The position numbers and the translations under genes were made by a program. A DNA stretch of 64,000 nucleotides from Neodontobutis hainanensis (Eukaryota > Chordata > Actinopteri > Gobiiformes > Odontobutidae), in assembly GCA_024349245.1 (NCBI GenBank), contig JALDNG010000016.1, positions 4,638,001 to 4,702,000 of the forward strand, written 5' to 3'. Position 1 is the first letter of the stretch. Each line of letters starts with the position of its first letter. Shown piece after piece: positions 23,509 through 36,284 of this stretch. Under the pieces are notes generated by a model. That model was not told where the DNA came from. It did not search any database and saw nothing but the letters and a program-made list of their open reading frames with translations.

Positions 23509-24199
23509 TTATGTCCAGGTTTATGTTAAGATACTCAGTTTAATAGAAGAATTTAGGAGGGTTATGATTAGATGCCCAGCAATCCTCTGGAAAGCTAAGA
23601 ACTATGAAACTATTACTATGAAAAAGTAATTTTAAGCACAAGGCCACGTTTCAATCCTTCAGAACTATTGAACAAAAATAAAACAAATAAAATACTAAAA
23701 GGTATGACAGAAACGATCAAAACGCATTTCCTTTGCTTTTTTTATGCAGTCACTCAACTATACGCAGTTTATCAGAGAACAAGTTCTGACTGTCTCTGTA
23801 GTCACCAATCATATCTTCAGTTTGCAACAGATTTTGTCCAATCACAGACGTGAGCAAGACAACCGTCCCTCCTTCGAGCTGGGTTTCCAGAAAAGAACGT
23901 CATCTGCCTCATACATTTAGCCTTAGCTTAAATTAGCTTGGTTAGGTGTGAAAATTACAGATATTCCCCTTATCCCGACCGTTTTATTTTTGACCAGCAA
24001 TCCGGGTAAAAGCAAAGTGTATGATGGTCACAGGGCAACAATATCAAACATGTATATAAAAGCTTTATTCCGATGCAGGGACATGCTGAAAGGAGAACTA
24101 TTCGTGTGAAATGCAGGCTAGCTTAATCAATGCTAGCTAACGAGTAAGGGCCGAAGCGAAAGTGGCTAACATTAACTATAGCGAAGCTTATCAACAACA

Positions 24200-24278
24200 G
24201 TCTCTGATCCTTACACATACGTGCTGCCGAAGCCATAAGAAGAAGAAGGCGTAATAGAGCTGCTTCATTTCAAGCAGA
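24200..24278 (+). other. ppm1b: PPM1B 5'UTR exon 1 (left end approximate)
   Basis: AGCAGA|GTAAGTACG at 24278 is a near-ideal donor, in a more CpG-containing stretch than its surroundings. It would splice to the acceptor TTGCTTCCCACAG at 26227, giving a 5'UTR leader that joins 27 bases before the ATG. This matches the vertebrate PP2C A/B gene structure, where one large exon carries the start and most of the catalytic domain. The transcription start is not determinable; the left coordinate is a guess. Confidence 0.55.
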
Positions 24279-26254
24279 GTAAGTACGTTTAATTGCCTTT
24301 TTGCTAATTAACCGCTATCGTAGTTCCAAACACCACAATCCTATAGCAATAGTTAGCAGTCAACGATTTGGTTTGTAAATTGGCCACATTTTCAGCCAAT
24401 TAGCCACCGATTACCGTTACGTTGTGTTAAGTCTGTAATAGGCCATGTTTTACGCGTAACGGTTAATTATTTATTAATTAGAGCCTTTAACGTTACTTAT
24501 AATATTCAGTTAGCGGTTGTTTTTTTTTGTTTGTTTTTTTTGTTAGCGTGTCGTTGATATTCAAATTATTTGTATAGTGATATTAATATAACACTTATTT
24601 TGAGACGCCGCATTAAACAGTACCTTACTTATTAAAATAAAGGCTTTTATCGTCATTAGCAAGTATCTAACGTTACGTTTTGAAACTTTACAGTGGTCAG
24701 ATAGTGTATAATTTAAATAATAATCGATAACCTTTGTTTTCATCTTGTTGTCATTATCATAATCCAACAATAGTCTGCATTGTAGTGTAATGCTGGTGAT
24801 GAATGAGATTGGCAAGTAACGTTAAAGGAATTGTTCTTGCCACGACGTCCACAACAGGTGCAACTCACATGATTAGGCCAGTCTAAGATATGAGGGCAAC
24901 CAGAGACATTGAATTGGTATAGAGAGAATAAGATTGTTCCCAGTCTTGGTAATGGCCTTAATCTTTTACCCGATGTTTACTATAATTTTTCTATAATGGG
25001 CATGTCTGCTCTAGCATTCATAGAACAGTTAGGGAGTGTTTTGTTATGCTGTTGAGTTGTGTGAGGCCATGTATGTGTTGTAGTACATGACTGTGTTGAT
25101 GTATTCATGTGACAGTGTGTTCCAGAAATGGCAGCTTCATCACTTGCATGTTTGTGTTGGCACCTTAATGGCGAAATCCTGCACTAGCTGGGCTGATTCA
25201 GGCCATGACTGCCGCCAAGGCCCTTTTTAGCTCGGCGACATGTCTGGCCTGTACCTTCTTTATCTTACACATGTTTGGGTCTCCCTCTTGAGTAAACAGT
25301 TGTAGGGGTAGTTGATTCAGATGGAGCATTCCAGTGAGTCTAGACTAAAAGTGATCAAGCAACATAACTTCTTCATAAGGAAACTTGCTGGCATCTTTCC
25401 ATATAATGCTTCTAGGGAGACAGACTCTATTAGGTATAAATGACTGTAAAAGTAAATGTAGTGGAGCATATTTTGAGAAGTTATAAATAATTTTCCATAA
25501 AACAGCCCACATAGACACACTAACCATACTGTTTGTCACACTTTCTGGGTGATTATAAACTTTGAAAAAGACAACAACTTTGGCAGAGGGATGCACTATT
25601 ACAATTATACGCATATATACATGTTTTATTGTTGCCTAGAACCTGATTAGAGTGTACAAGGTTGTCCACGTCTAAGGAATACTCCTTAGAAGTCTAGCAG
25701 CTGCCCCAGCTGCTTTGACGCCACTGCACTGAAGATGGCCAAAGAGCACACGTTCCAGGAAATTGGCTGCTTTGATGTGCCTTCGATGATGAGTCATCAT
25801 AAAGGGAAAGCTTGTTCTAAAAAAGAACTATGTCAAACTGGCTCGCAGACAGCCAATACCTAAATAAAGGATGCATATCTGCTTTTGCTGATGACTTATG
25901 TTTGATACTTTGTTGGTGCGGGTTAACGCTTGGTCAACTGGAAAAATGTATATGCTAAAATATGTATTAGCACCTCCTGCACATTTGTACAGTACCTAAC
26001 TGCAAAAAACAGCAAAAGTGCATATTGAAAAAACTTCTATCCACAAACAATGCTAAAAACAAAAGCAAATATACATACATTTTTTGTTTATTTTATTTTA
26101 AGTTTTCATTTAAAAATAAATTAAATTATTAAAAAAAATAAAATGACAATAAACACTGTACTTGTATAGAAAAAAATGTTTAATATTGTCTAAGTTCACT
26201 GTTTGTTTGTTTTTTTGCTTCCCACAGACAGTGTAGGTTCCTGGAGCCAGAGCC

Positions 26255-27545
26255 ATGGGTGCGTTCCTGGACAAGCCCAAGACACAGAAGCACAACTCAC
26301 ATGGAGAGGGCAATGGTTTACGCTATGGACTGAGCTCTATGCAGGGTTGGCGAGTGGAGATGGAGGATGCTCATACAGCTGTTTTGGGACTTCCCGCTCC
26401 TGGGATGAAGGACTGGTCTTTTTTTGCTGTGTATGATGGCCATGCTGGCTCTAAGGTGGCTAACTATTGCTCCAAGCATCTCCTAGAGCACATTATCAGT
26501 GCAAGTTTAGGGCAGCAGGGTGTCTCTGACAGCTACAGCAGTGACCCCGTAGCAGTGGTTCCACCCTCTGTGGAGGCTGTAAAGGCTGGGATCCGGACAG
26601 GCTTCTTGAGAATTGATGAGCATATGAGAAGCTTTTCAGACCTCCGTAGTGGCTCCACAGCTGTAGGCATCCTTACTTCACCAGAGCATTTCTTCTTCAT
26701 AAACTGTGGGGATTCACGTGCCGTTCTTTATCGCAACTCCAATGTGTGCTTTGCAACGCTTGACCACAAGCCCTGTAACCCACGTGAAAAAGAGCGCATC
26801 CAGAATGCTGGTGGCTCAGTTATGATCCAAAGGGTCAATGGGTCACTGGCAGTATCGAGGGCCTTAGGGGACTATGACTACAAGAATGTGGACGGGAAGG
26901 GCCCCACAGAGCAGTTGGTTAGCCCTGAACCAGAAGTATTTGAAATGGTCCGGGCCCCAGAACAGGATCAATTTGTGATTTTGGCATGTGATGGCATCTG
27001 GGACGTTATGTCCAATGAGGATCTGTGTGTTTTTGTGAAGTCCAGACTTGAGGTGTTCAGTGATCTGGAAAGAGTATGCAATGAAGTGGTGGACACTTGC
27101 CTACACATGGTATGTACACATGTTTTCTGCTTTTATTTATTTTATCTAAAGCAGAAGAAATTTTATATAAAAATGCCAACTAAATAGTTCATTCATATTC
27201 AAAAATTTGCCCTGATTTATAGAATTTATTGTTCATTTATTTTAAATTTTATCAAAGAGAAACCACATTGTTATCATAAAACGCTGTTTTTGTTTGCCTT
27301 AGGGAAGTCGGGATAACATGAGTGTGGTGTTGGTTTGTTTGCCTAATGCTCCCAAAGTATCGGAGGAAGCTGTGAGAAAAGATGCCGAACTCAACAAATA
27401 CCTGGAATCCCGAGTAGTAGGTAGGAGTGGTTAAATACAGATAATGTTGGCAATTGCAATACAAATATTTATGCATGTGTTATGGGTATATTCAGTGACC
27501 ATACGTTTATTACACTAAGTAAGCCCTCCTTCACAATTATATTTG

Positions 27546-27595
<50 letters not shown>

Positions 27596-30500
27596 TTTTT
27601 AAAGCACATTTATTTGAAATATCAGCAATGTATTATATTAACCATCACTTTAGTTTCTCCATTCTCTGATCTTGTATGTACATTTTTATTTATTTTATTT
27701 TATTTAAATGGCAAAAAATTAATGATAACACACAAAACCTTTTTCACTCATAAGTGGTTGGCTGAAGCCATTTATTGTCAAACAATTGTGTTTACTTTTT
27801 TTAAATCATAATGACAACAGTAACTACCCAAATGACCCTGATCAAAGTTTGGTCAAAGACCCTAAAAAAATTACAAATTCTGTAGAGTATGTAAACTTCT
27901 GAGCACAACTTTATAATCTCTCATAAACAAACTATCTCCAGCTCACACAGGCAGGAATGCCATGATCTTGATTAATTTCAGTGAGCTTCTCTTAACATTT
28001 TCATCTGTCACTCACATCCCTCAATAAATCATTCTTTGGCTTCTCTGGATGTTTTTCAGCAGTTTTTCTAAAATAATGTCATCTCTCTTCCAAGGCTCTT
28101 TAGAATATTATATTACAGACACCCTTAAAATTTTACACAATCATGAAATATTTGTGAAAAAAATATTTTTGTATTTCTAAAGGTGTGGTTGCATTAGAGA
28201 GACACAAATACAATTTTGTTTAGAATACTAAATTCTTGATTGTTTCAATATATTGGTTCTTAACATTGGCGGTATCAAAGTCACCAAATAACAGAGATTG
28301 TGTTCAAAACTGAACAAAAAAATAAATAAACCATCACATTATCAAATTAATATTTAGTAGTCTTGAAGAGTGATTCTTAATGCAATATTTGGGGTGTCTA
28401 AAAACTTTTTTCCACTACTGTATATTATTTTATGTTCTGCTGTCTAACTGTTTACCAATTGGTTTTGATAAAATTAACAATTTACTTTTACATACAAGGC
28501 AGGTTGTAACAAGTCAATTACAAGTGTAAGATGGCTCTAGAAGGTATAAGGGGAATTGTGGAATTCTCTGGCTGAACATCACACTTGACTCATACCGCTC
28601 TCACACTGCCATACAGCTCTCTCCAGTTCACTTCTTCATTTGTATGGTGGTGTTCAAAAAATGTTTTTTTGTCACATTTTTAGCCTGTCTTCTCCTCTCG
28701 TGATAACTTCTAGTGTCGCTTTAATCATTTGTGTAACTTGGATTTTCAGAGATGATGTCCCAACCAGGAAAGGATGGCTATCCTGACCTTGCGACCGTGA
28801 TGAGAAACCTTTCTACTGACAACAACATGCCTCCTCTTCCTCCAGGAGGAGGCCTTGCCAGCAAGTAAGAACTGTAGTGTACATTGCTATTAGGGATGTA
28901 ACGGTAGACGTAAATTTGTATTGTTTTGGGACAGCATGTTTGGTTTGGTACACGGGTGTACCGTTTTGGTACAATAAATAGTGATTTGAAAAAAATAAAG
29001 ACATTTACCTCCACACGGAACCATTCACACGCAAGTTTCCACATAAACATTATTAGGGTCTTCTGTATGTAAACAATTTGCCCTCCCAGTCAAAAATAAT
29101 GGACAAAGACAAGTGGATAAATTAACATTTGTGTGCTGACATTGTACTGACATGTATCGAACCTTCCAAGAACCGAAACTGTAATGTGACTTTTGTGTAC
29201 TGTTACTGCCCTAACTGTTATAGTTGCTAAGAAAAATGAAAAGTAGGGTCAATCAGCTCTAGTTAACAGGATACAATAGAGGCACATCTTGATATTGAAT
29301 AAGGATTCATAAGCTTAATCATATAGGGCTGTTATTGTGGTGGCGCAAGCGTAGTGTAGATCAAGACGCAGGCAGATTATTATGCCTCAAATACAGTTCC
29401 TGGACTGTCCATAAACACTAATGTTATTACTAATGCTTTGAAGTAATATGTAGGTGGCCTACAGCTTTAGACAGTGCGGAAATACAAGCAGAAAACCTGC
29501 CGGAACAAAGCCTGGCCCCATCCAGCTCGATCAGTGCGTTATTGTCATTGTCCATCTTATTCCATGTGGGTCGAGCCACTTGCGCAAAGAATAAAGTACA
29601 GTCTGTGAAACTCACTGGGGCAAGTTTAATATCCACATTCCTCATGTTCGTCTCTTTCTTGAGTGCGTGTGTCTGCGCTGTTCGTAAACGCTCCGCTTGG
29701 CAAGAGTACAGGTTTAGAGCGAGCTTTTCTCGTGTAACAGGGCACCACTAGATGACATTGAGGAGTTTTCTTATACATATGATCCAAGGAAAATAGCTTG
29801 TTTTCTGTGCTGCGATGTTCATCCAGCAGCCATGTGAATGAAGCGAATTAAGATGTGCGCAGATCAACCAGGAAACTTGAAAATTGCCAAATTAATGATA
29901 AAGACATTAAAAAAAAATATTATTTGTACTTAGTTTTTAATGTCTGGTTGTAAGTTCATAATCAAAACAGATAATCTACTTCTCCTCTTTGTAATCCAAT
30001 ATAAAATACTTTACAATAAATTAAACAACAAATGAGAAGCAGCTAACAGTTGAATCTCTAAAATAAAATTTGTAAAAGTAATGAAATTTAATAAAAAATA
30101 ATACTATGAACAATGGAGTTGATTAAATCCAAGCTCATATTACTGTTCCTCAGATGCACCGGTAGAAAGCACCACCGGTTAAAAGCTAAAAACCCATGAC
30201 ACTTAAGTCCTGCCTCTTTACGCCTGCGTCTGAGCTCTGAAAATAGGGAAAACAGATTTGGATCCTCATTGTGCTTCTGTCTCCACCTGCGTTAAGATCC
30301 AGAAGATACAGCCCATAATCTTAAAACATAATTTCTAAGGGGGTTTGATATATTTATGCTGCACTTAAAAGTTTCAGTTACTAAAATGCATATATCTGTC
30401 TTTCTGCAGACGCAGTGTTATTGAAGCAGTATACAACAGCATGAACCCATTCAGGGAGGAAGATGGGGTGAGCATCTCTATCTAATAAAATGTCCACAAA

Positions 30501-32121
30501 TGTTTATCAAAACACATTATTTGGATTTAAAACACATAACAGTATAATAGGTTGTGAACTTTGCTCAGGTGTATTTTCTTTTAGTAACCTGGGTTGAGGT
30601 AAAAAATTGCATTCCATTGCAAATGAAGAAATTAATACTTGTTTGAACTGATAACACAAGCTATATGTGCATGGTGCATGAAGCGGACCTTTCAACTCAT
30701 TCCCATATGAAGGAATGCATGCAAACATAAAAGTAATTGTCTTACTCTTTACTTCAATTGGGCCCTTTTTTTTCTCTCACAAAAGGACTTTCAACCTTTG
30801 GATGCCACTGGAAACAACATTCGTTTCAATTTTAACCTGAATTTTGATTTTGAGACATTGTAATAGCATAAATATGATTATTTAACTACTACTGTGGTAA
30901 TTTAATTTAAACCATTTTTCAGTTAAAGGCGGGTCCTAATAGAGAGCTATGGTGCATGTGTGGTCCTGTCACTGTTGTTGCAGGGACTGGTTTCTACATT
31001 CTTCTTGAGTGTGTTAAGGATGGGATTGATTTTCCTGTAAGAACTGTGCACAGAGTTGGCCCAGTGATGAATGGACCATCATACACATTTGTTTGTAAAT
31101 GTTTGTAGGTCTGCACAAACATGTTGTTTTAAATTTGTTTTTGCGTCTATAGCCTGAGGTTAGCTTATTAAACAGCACTGTATTTATCTGTATCTGTAGA
31201 TGTATTCCCAAATTTACTATTTGCTCTGGAAAATCTCTGTCAAAAGTCAAATTTGATGGACTAGACAGTTGTAATATGTTATAAGGGCTCCACAGGATGG
31301 CTGTTGGCTGTAACTAGAATGGTGTAATACAGTAAACTATAGTTACAAAGTAAATCAGCATTTTACACATACTGCTAGGGGTTGTGTAGCTTTGTCTAAC
31401 TGTGTGTTCACCCTCTAATTAACGCAGCCCTCCTGTTTCATTTGGTAAGTGATAACATATATAACTGTTAAATCCCTCCCCCTTCTTTCTACCCACCATC
31501 CAAACACAGACAGCCATGCACACATAACATACACATACTCTTACTGGCATGTAAGTGGCCACTTTTTCCACGTATCTTTCGTGTCACTCCTCCATCAGTC
31601 CTACTCCCTGTTCTGGCCTAGTCTTTAGCATGTAGTTCTCCATTTAAAGATAGGTGTGTGGATGGACCTTTTTGTGCCGTTGGGGTCTGATGACAGCGAA
31701 TGATTTGTGTTTCCGGTCCTGTGTGTTCTTCCTGCACATCACATGCACACCAACACGCATGCACTGGTCCTACACGCTTGCATTGCTGTTTTAAACAGTC
31801 TTCATAACTGCACGCACCTGTAAAGCAGTCTGTTTGTGTGTACTCCTTGCTGAAAGGAAAAGGGATTGGAAATGTGTTTCCATATTGTAAAAGGAAAAAA
31901 ACAATGCTACAAATAAATGTACCCTGTTTTATAATTTACCCCAATCAGTTTGTTGTTTTTTCAGGAAAATACGGCCTTGAAGTACAGCTTTTGGAAAATT
32001 ATAGCATATTACAGTAACAAATAAGATTTGTTTAATAACAACAGAGTTTTTTTTCTTCTTTCTCTGCCCCCTCCCTATCTTTCTTTTGCAGATGGGAGCT
32101 GATTTGGACTACCAGTGGTAG
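26255..32121 (+). CDS. ppm1b: PPM1B, protein phosphatase Mg2+/Mn2+-dependent 1B (PP2C beta)
   Basis: A metal-dependent Ser/Thr phosphatase of the PP2C family that dampens stress-kinase and NF-kB signalling. Coding exons: 26255-27109, 27303-27420, 28750-28864, 30410-30467, 32092-32121. All junctions are GT-AG and the sum is 1,176 nt (391 aa). It starts MGAFLDKPKT, an N-myristoylation-type N-terminus. Metal-site motifs are GWRVEMEDAH (E37/D38 region), VYDGHAG (D61, G62), LACDGIWDVMSNED and GSRDN. The small PP2C-specific C-terminal segment follows (PDLATVMRNLS, LPPGGGLASKR, IEAVYNSMNPF). The last exon encodes MGADLDYQW-stop, resembling the short human isoform ending GAGDLEDPW. The residue before GSRDN is Met, where the human sequence has Lys. 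Close match to PPM1B; PPM1A is less likely because of this tail. Confidence 0.95.
27548..27600. repeat. (TA)n plus T-run in a PPM1B intron
   Basis: About 40 bases of TA followed by about 14 T residues. It lies in the intron between 27420 and 28750, just before a Tc1-like remnant. Confidence 0.9.
27830..28425. mobile_element. Tc1/mariner-like transposon remnant
   Basis: The right end, read in reverse, is TACAGTAGTGGAAAAAAGTT then TTTAGACACCCC, the usual terminal sequence of fish Tc1-like elements. The left part has GTATGTAAACTTCTGAGCAC, another phrase typical of these elements. There is no intact transposase frame. Boundaries are approximate. It lies in a PPM1B intron. Confidence 0.5.
28891..29213. 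mobile_element. hAT-like non-autonomous transposon (MITE)
   Basis: Terminal inverted repeats TAGGGATGTAACGGTA... (left) and, in reverse complement, TAGGGCAGTAACAGTACA (right) match at about 15 of 19 positions. The flanks ATTGCTAT (28883-28890) and ACTGTTAT (29214-29221) agree at 6 of 8 bases, fitting a decayed 8-bp target duplication of hAT type. At 323 bp it has no coding capacity. It sits 27 bases after the PPM1B exon ending at 28864. Confidence 0.7.
30786..30863 (+). CDS. ppm1b: Candidate alternative last exon of PPM1B
   Basis: A strong acceptor (a long T/C tract ending CTCACAAAAG) at 30785 opens a frame in phase with the preceding exon (ending 30467). It gives 25 residues beginning DFQPLDATGNNIRF and ending NFDFETL, then TAA. 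Using it would yield a 407-aa protein instead of 391. Mammalian PPM1B is known to make isoforms that differ only in the C-terminal exon, so a second terminal exon is plausible. I do not recognise this peptide and have no transcript evidence. Confidence 0.4.
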   Translation, partial: DFQPLDATGNNIRFNFNLNFDFETL

Positions 32122-32737
32122 CTATCCAGCACAACTGCCTAATCCCCTCTTAAAAAGAGGACCACTTATAAACTCAAGATCACATCATCTGTCAACTACA
32201 ATCAAAATGCATAGAGCAAACATTCAGATTTTAAAATTCTTTTGCAGTAAAAAAGGGGGAAATAACACTGAGCTGGAAGACAAAGCAACACCAAAGGATA
32301 AGCACAGTTTACCCCACATTTCTACTCTGGTTATCGTGAACTCAGAGTTAAGGGAGCATCCCGCTCTGGTTTCCCTTTGGTGCCTTGCTCAAAAAGGGAG
32401 GACATTTAAACTTATCATTCAGCTAGCCCTTAACCAAACCAGCCACTGCTGAAGTTGTATAAGACACTGAAGACTGAACTGTCAATTGGCTGCATTTTTG
32501 GTATTTTTTTGGTTTTGAAGTGTTAACTTGCAGCCAGTTGACAAGCCTGACTCCAAAAGAACTTGAGTGATGTTGTCCATTCCAGTCAAGATTAAAGCTT
32601 GGGGTGTTGCACCTTTTTAGGTACTTGCAGGGGTATCTTTAACCTGCCCCTGAACATTTGGTTTAAAAGGTCAACATACGTTAACCGATTTAGAATAAGC
32701 ACTTGGATTCAAGGTCAGAACAAACCATGCCCACCTG

Positions 32738-33486
32738 GGCCCTGTATTACGAAGCTGGATTAGGAGGTTAGCGAGGTTAGTTCAGGGTTCAGGTTCGGTA
32801 TCACGAGGCTGGTTCACTTTCTATCGAGGTAGATCACCGTGGTATCTTAGGCTGAACGGCTAACCTGCTCTGGAGCAGTTTAAGTTTGCAGGTAGATGAT
32901 AGAAACACAGATGACCAATCAGGAATGAGGAAAAAGCTGCCAGTGTCGAGAAGGAGGGAAAGGCGCAACACAGAGAGAGGAAAAAAAGTGTGTGCACAAG
33001 CGCTGGCTGACTGGAGCACAAATGTACAGAGATCTATCCACACTGTAAAGTCATGTCATAATGTAAATTAGTCTTAGCGGTAAAAACACCTGAATGACAT
33101 TAAGCTCACAATAGGTTTTATCGTCAGTCATGTTGAGATAAACGGATTAATAGAATGTAATATTTATTTTAATGCAGCATTTAAAACATAGACTCCATAC
33201 GTCTGTTGTCTGTTAGTCTTTAGCTCTTGTTGCATATATTTGCTGGTTATTCAGTCTTTGGGGCTGTTTAACTCTCACCCACATGTCACTGTGATTGGTT
33301 GTTTAATGCCGACTTCACCTGTTTAACATAAACGCGCTGTCACTCTTGAGAGAAATCCAGGGTTAACTGAACGAGTTGATAACCCGCTTTTAGATACTAC
33401 TAATCCCAGGGATTGGTAGATTTTGTCTGGTTGGGTAGGAGGGACATTTTCGGGGGTAGGTTCAACTGAGTTCGTATTACGGGGCC
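32738..33486. mobile_element. Non-autonomous DNA transposon, Harbinger-like or unclassified
   Basis: The left end GGCCCTGTATTACGAAG and the reversed right end GGCCCCGTAATACGAAC form a terminal inverted repeat (about 14 of 17 match). The interior continues with GAGGTTAG/GGTTCAGG-type segments on the left that have counterparts on the right (AGGTTCAACTGAG). CTG flanks both ends (32735-32737 and 33487-33489), consistent with a 3-bp target duplication. No transposase is present. Family assignment is tentative. Confidence 0.65.
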
Positions 33487-35073
33487 CTGGGGGTATTACT
33501 GACTCTATTACTGATCTTTAAAACCTTTGTGAAACTTGGGCTGATGGCTGAACATGAATACATTTCTTACTGAAGTGTGATGTGTCCTTTTGCACGCTCC
33601 TGTGCTCATAAGGATTCTAACAAATGGCTCATTACCCATTCTTCCTCTATATCTCTACATGCTTTCTACATCCCATAACAAAAAATACTCAGCTATTGTT
33701 TGCATTGGCATTGCCAGAATCGTAAGCTTTTGAGCCTGCTGTTATTTTAGAGAAAAATAGAAAACATATATTCAAATTCGTATATATATAGTTATATATT
33801 TTGATTTTTAAATCCCTTATGGTATTCATTGTGGCCTAATGTGTGCGTGTGTGTGTTGTGTGTGCATGTTTTTACACTACCGTGCGATTGTATGTGTGTA
33901 TTTAAAATAAAAAAGAAAAACAGTGATTAACTGAACACATACCGTCTCCAACACAGTGGTTCTCCAAAGACAGGGTATGGGGTTAAGATTTTCCAGCCTC
34001 ACCTTCCTCTTCCCCGGCTCCTTGATACATGCACACACAATCCTGCTTGTATTACTACTTGCCTTTACTAGCTCTGAATTTCTGTATAGACACAATAAAA
34101 ATGCCTTTTATTTTGATTGGAAATTTTTTTTTTACTTTTTTTATTGTTTTCATATAAATGGTGTGACCACAGTTATGTTAACGGTGGATTAAAAAAAAAA
34201 AGTATTACAAAACACTGCACATATAGAGCTGAGCTTTGGCTTTGTTTCTAGGAAATGGTAAAAAAGTCCAGACTTACATAGCTATAAACATTAACTTCTT
34301 GAAAAAACTCTTGTAGGTAGGCTAACCACAAAGTGAATATTAATTTAAATCAAAATACTTCATCTTAACTATTAACTATGTGAAGTTTAATTTGTACTTT
34401 TTATCATCCACGTTTTAACGGTTAATAGGTTTATTGGAGTTTACTGGCCTGTTAATGTTTTTGTGGTACGCTCATTCTTAGTGCCATATGAGGAATAGGT
34501 ACTTGAATGTGTAGTCATTTTGCATTTACATTATTTTATTGGGCTGTTTATTTTCAGGTAGGGTTTTGATTGGGTGGGGAGGTCTTTTTGTAAATGTGCA
34601 TGTTTTAAAGGAGAAGTATATTTGTGAGTGGGATTTGTGATGTCCTGGCGCTTGTTCAGTGTAGTCAAACTGGCAAAGCACAGTGATGAAGTTACAAGTT
34701 TGAATTCACGCAATTAAACACAAACTCAGTAGGCTCACCTATAATTTTCTTGCTGTATGATCTGAAATGTAAAATCTTTGACTGAGGTGTGTTTCTTCTA
34801 ATTTCAATATTCTTGTTTTGATCAAATGTGGTTTTACTGCACTGAACACAGCCCTAGGGTTTGTCTACTGTATCATTAAGCTATATCAGACACTGGGTCA
34901 CGGAAAACTGGGAGAGATTGAGAAACAAATGTTTATTTTTTTTGAATGTTGCTCACCCTCGTTCACACTGCATGGACTGAGCACAGCAGCACTACTTTCT
35001 TAGTCATTTTATGACAAGCTCTTTTGACCCCTTTTGTTTTAGAGAAGATTGTATTTGATCATTGTTCTGATGG

Positions 35074-35079
35074 AATAAA
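35074..35079 (+). terminator. ppm1b: PPM1B distal poly(A) signal
   Basis: AATAAA within GATGGAATAAAACTTTAAC, about 55 bases before the Tc1-like element begins. It is the best candidate end of the PPM1B transcript. Confidence 0.5.
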
Positions 35080-35133
35080 ACTTTAACACACAAAATGAGC
35101 CTTAAGTTGTTGATCTTTGTTTTGTTCTGAAAA

Positions 35134-36270
35134 TGTACAATTGCTGGTCATAATTAGAATATCAAAAAGTTTCACTAATTCCATTCAAAAAGTGAAACTT
35201 GTATATTCATTACACACAGACTGATATATTTCTAATGTTTTTTTAATTTTGATTATTATAACAAAAAAATCCCAAATTTAGTATCTCAGAAAACTAGAAT
35301 ATTTTCTAAGACCAATACAAAGAAAGGATTTTTAGAAATCTTGGCCAACTGAGAGGTATCAACATGAAAAGTATGAACAAAGATCACAAGGTCAGGCGAG
35401 TTTGTTGGCCAGTTAAGAACAAGGATACCATGGTCCTTAAACCAGGCACTAGTTGCTTTGGCACTGTGTGAAAGGTGCTGAGTATTGTTGGAAAATTAAA
35501 TCTGCATCTCCTTAAAGTTGGTCAGCAGCAGGAAGCATGAAGTGCTCTAAAACTTCCTGGTATATGGCTGCATTGACCTTGGACCTCAGAAAACACAGTG
35601 GACCAACACCAGCAGGTGACATGGCCCCCCAAACCATCACAGACTATGGAAACTTTAAACTGGACCTCAAGCAATGTAGATTTTGTGTCTCTCCTCTCTT
35701 CTTACAGACTCTGGGACCCTGAGTTAAAAGGAAATGCTAAATTTACTTCAGAGAATATTTACAATTCTTTTTTGTCTTTAGCCCAGGTGAGACGCTTCTG
35801 ACGCTGTGTTCAGTGTTGTTCAAAAGTCGCTTGACACAAGGAATACGACAGCTGATTGTCTTGCATATGTCTGTGCGTAGTGGTTCTTGAAGCATTGACT
35901 CCAGCTGCAGTCCACTCTTTCTGAATCTCCCTCACGTTTTTGAATGGGTTTTGTTTCACAATCCTCTCCAGGTTGTAGTTATCCCTATTGCTTGTACACT
36001 TTTTTTCTACCACATCTTTTCCTTCCCATCGCCTCTCTATTAATGTACTTGCACACAGAGCTCTGTGAACAGCCAGCCTCTTTTGCAATGACTTTTTGCC
36101 CTCCTTGTGTCAATGGTTGTCTTTTGGACAACTGTCAAGTCAGCAGTCCTCCCCATGATTGTGTAGCCAACAGAACTAGACAGAGGTTTAAAAGCCTTTG
36201 CAGGTGTTTTGAGTTAAATAGCTGATTAAAGTGTGGCACCAGGGGTCTTCAATATTAAACCTTTTCACAA
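35134..36270 (-). pseudogene. Tc1-like transposon with decayed transposase (minus strand)
   Basis: The left end reads TTGCTGGTCATAATTAGAAT followed by ATCAAAAAGTTTCACTAATT, the familiar end of a common fish Tc1-like family. The minus strand carries a broken transposase. It starts MGRTADLTV near 36154, frameshifts soon after (the frame would continue through IAKEAGCSQ), then gives NPFKNVREIQKEW and GVNASRTTTHRHMQ, the paired DNA-binding region. A remnant of the DDE part lies at about 35400-35640 (plus-strand text AGGACCATGGTATCC reversed). Multiple frameshifts and a deletion make it non-functional. There is no proper right terminal repeat. Confidence 0.85.
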
Positions 36271-36284
36271 TATATTTAAATTTA

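Larger units (their letters stand above)
32122..35100 (+). other. ppm1b: PPM1B 3'UTR (inferred, ~3 kb)
   Basis: After the stop at 32121 there is no further gene until a consensus AATAAA at 35074-35079. The stretch is AT-rich and includes a 749-bp inverted-repeat transposon (32738-33486). Earlier AATAAA hexamers, for example near 33906, could give shorter 3'UTRs. Confidence 0.5.

Noticed and set aside
35537..36225. Plus-strand frames over the Tc1-like element
   Set aside because: The transposase remnant is on the minus strand; these are antisense readings of it.
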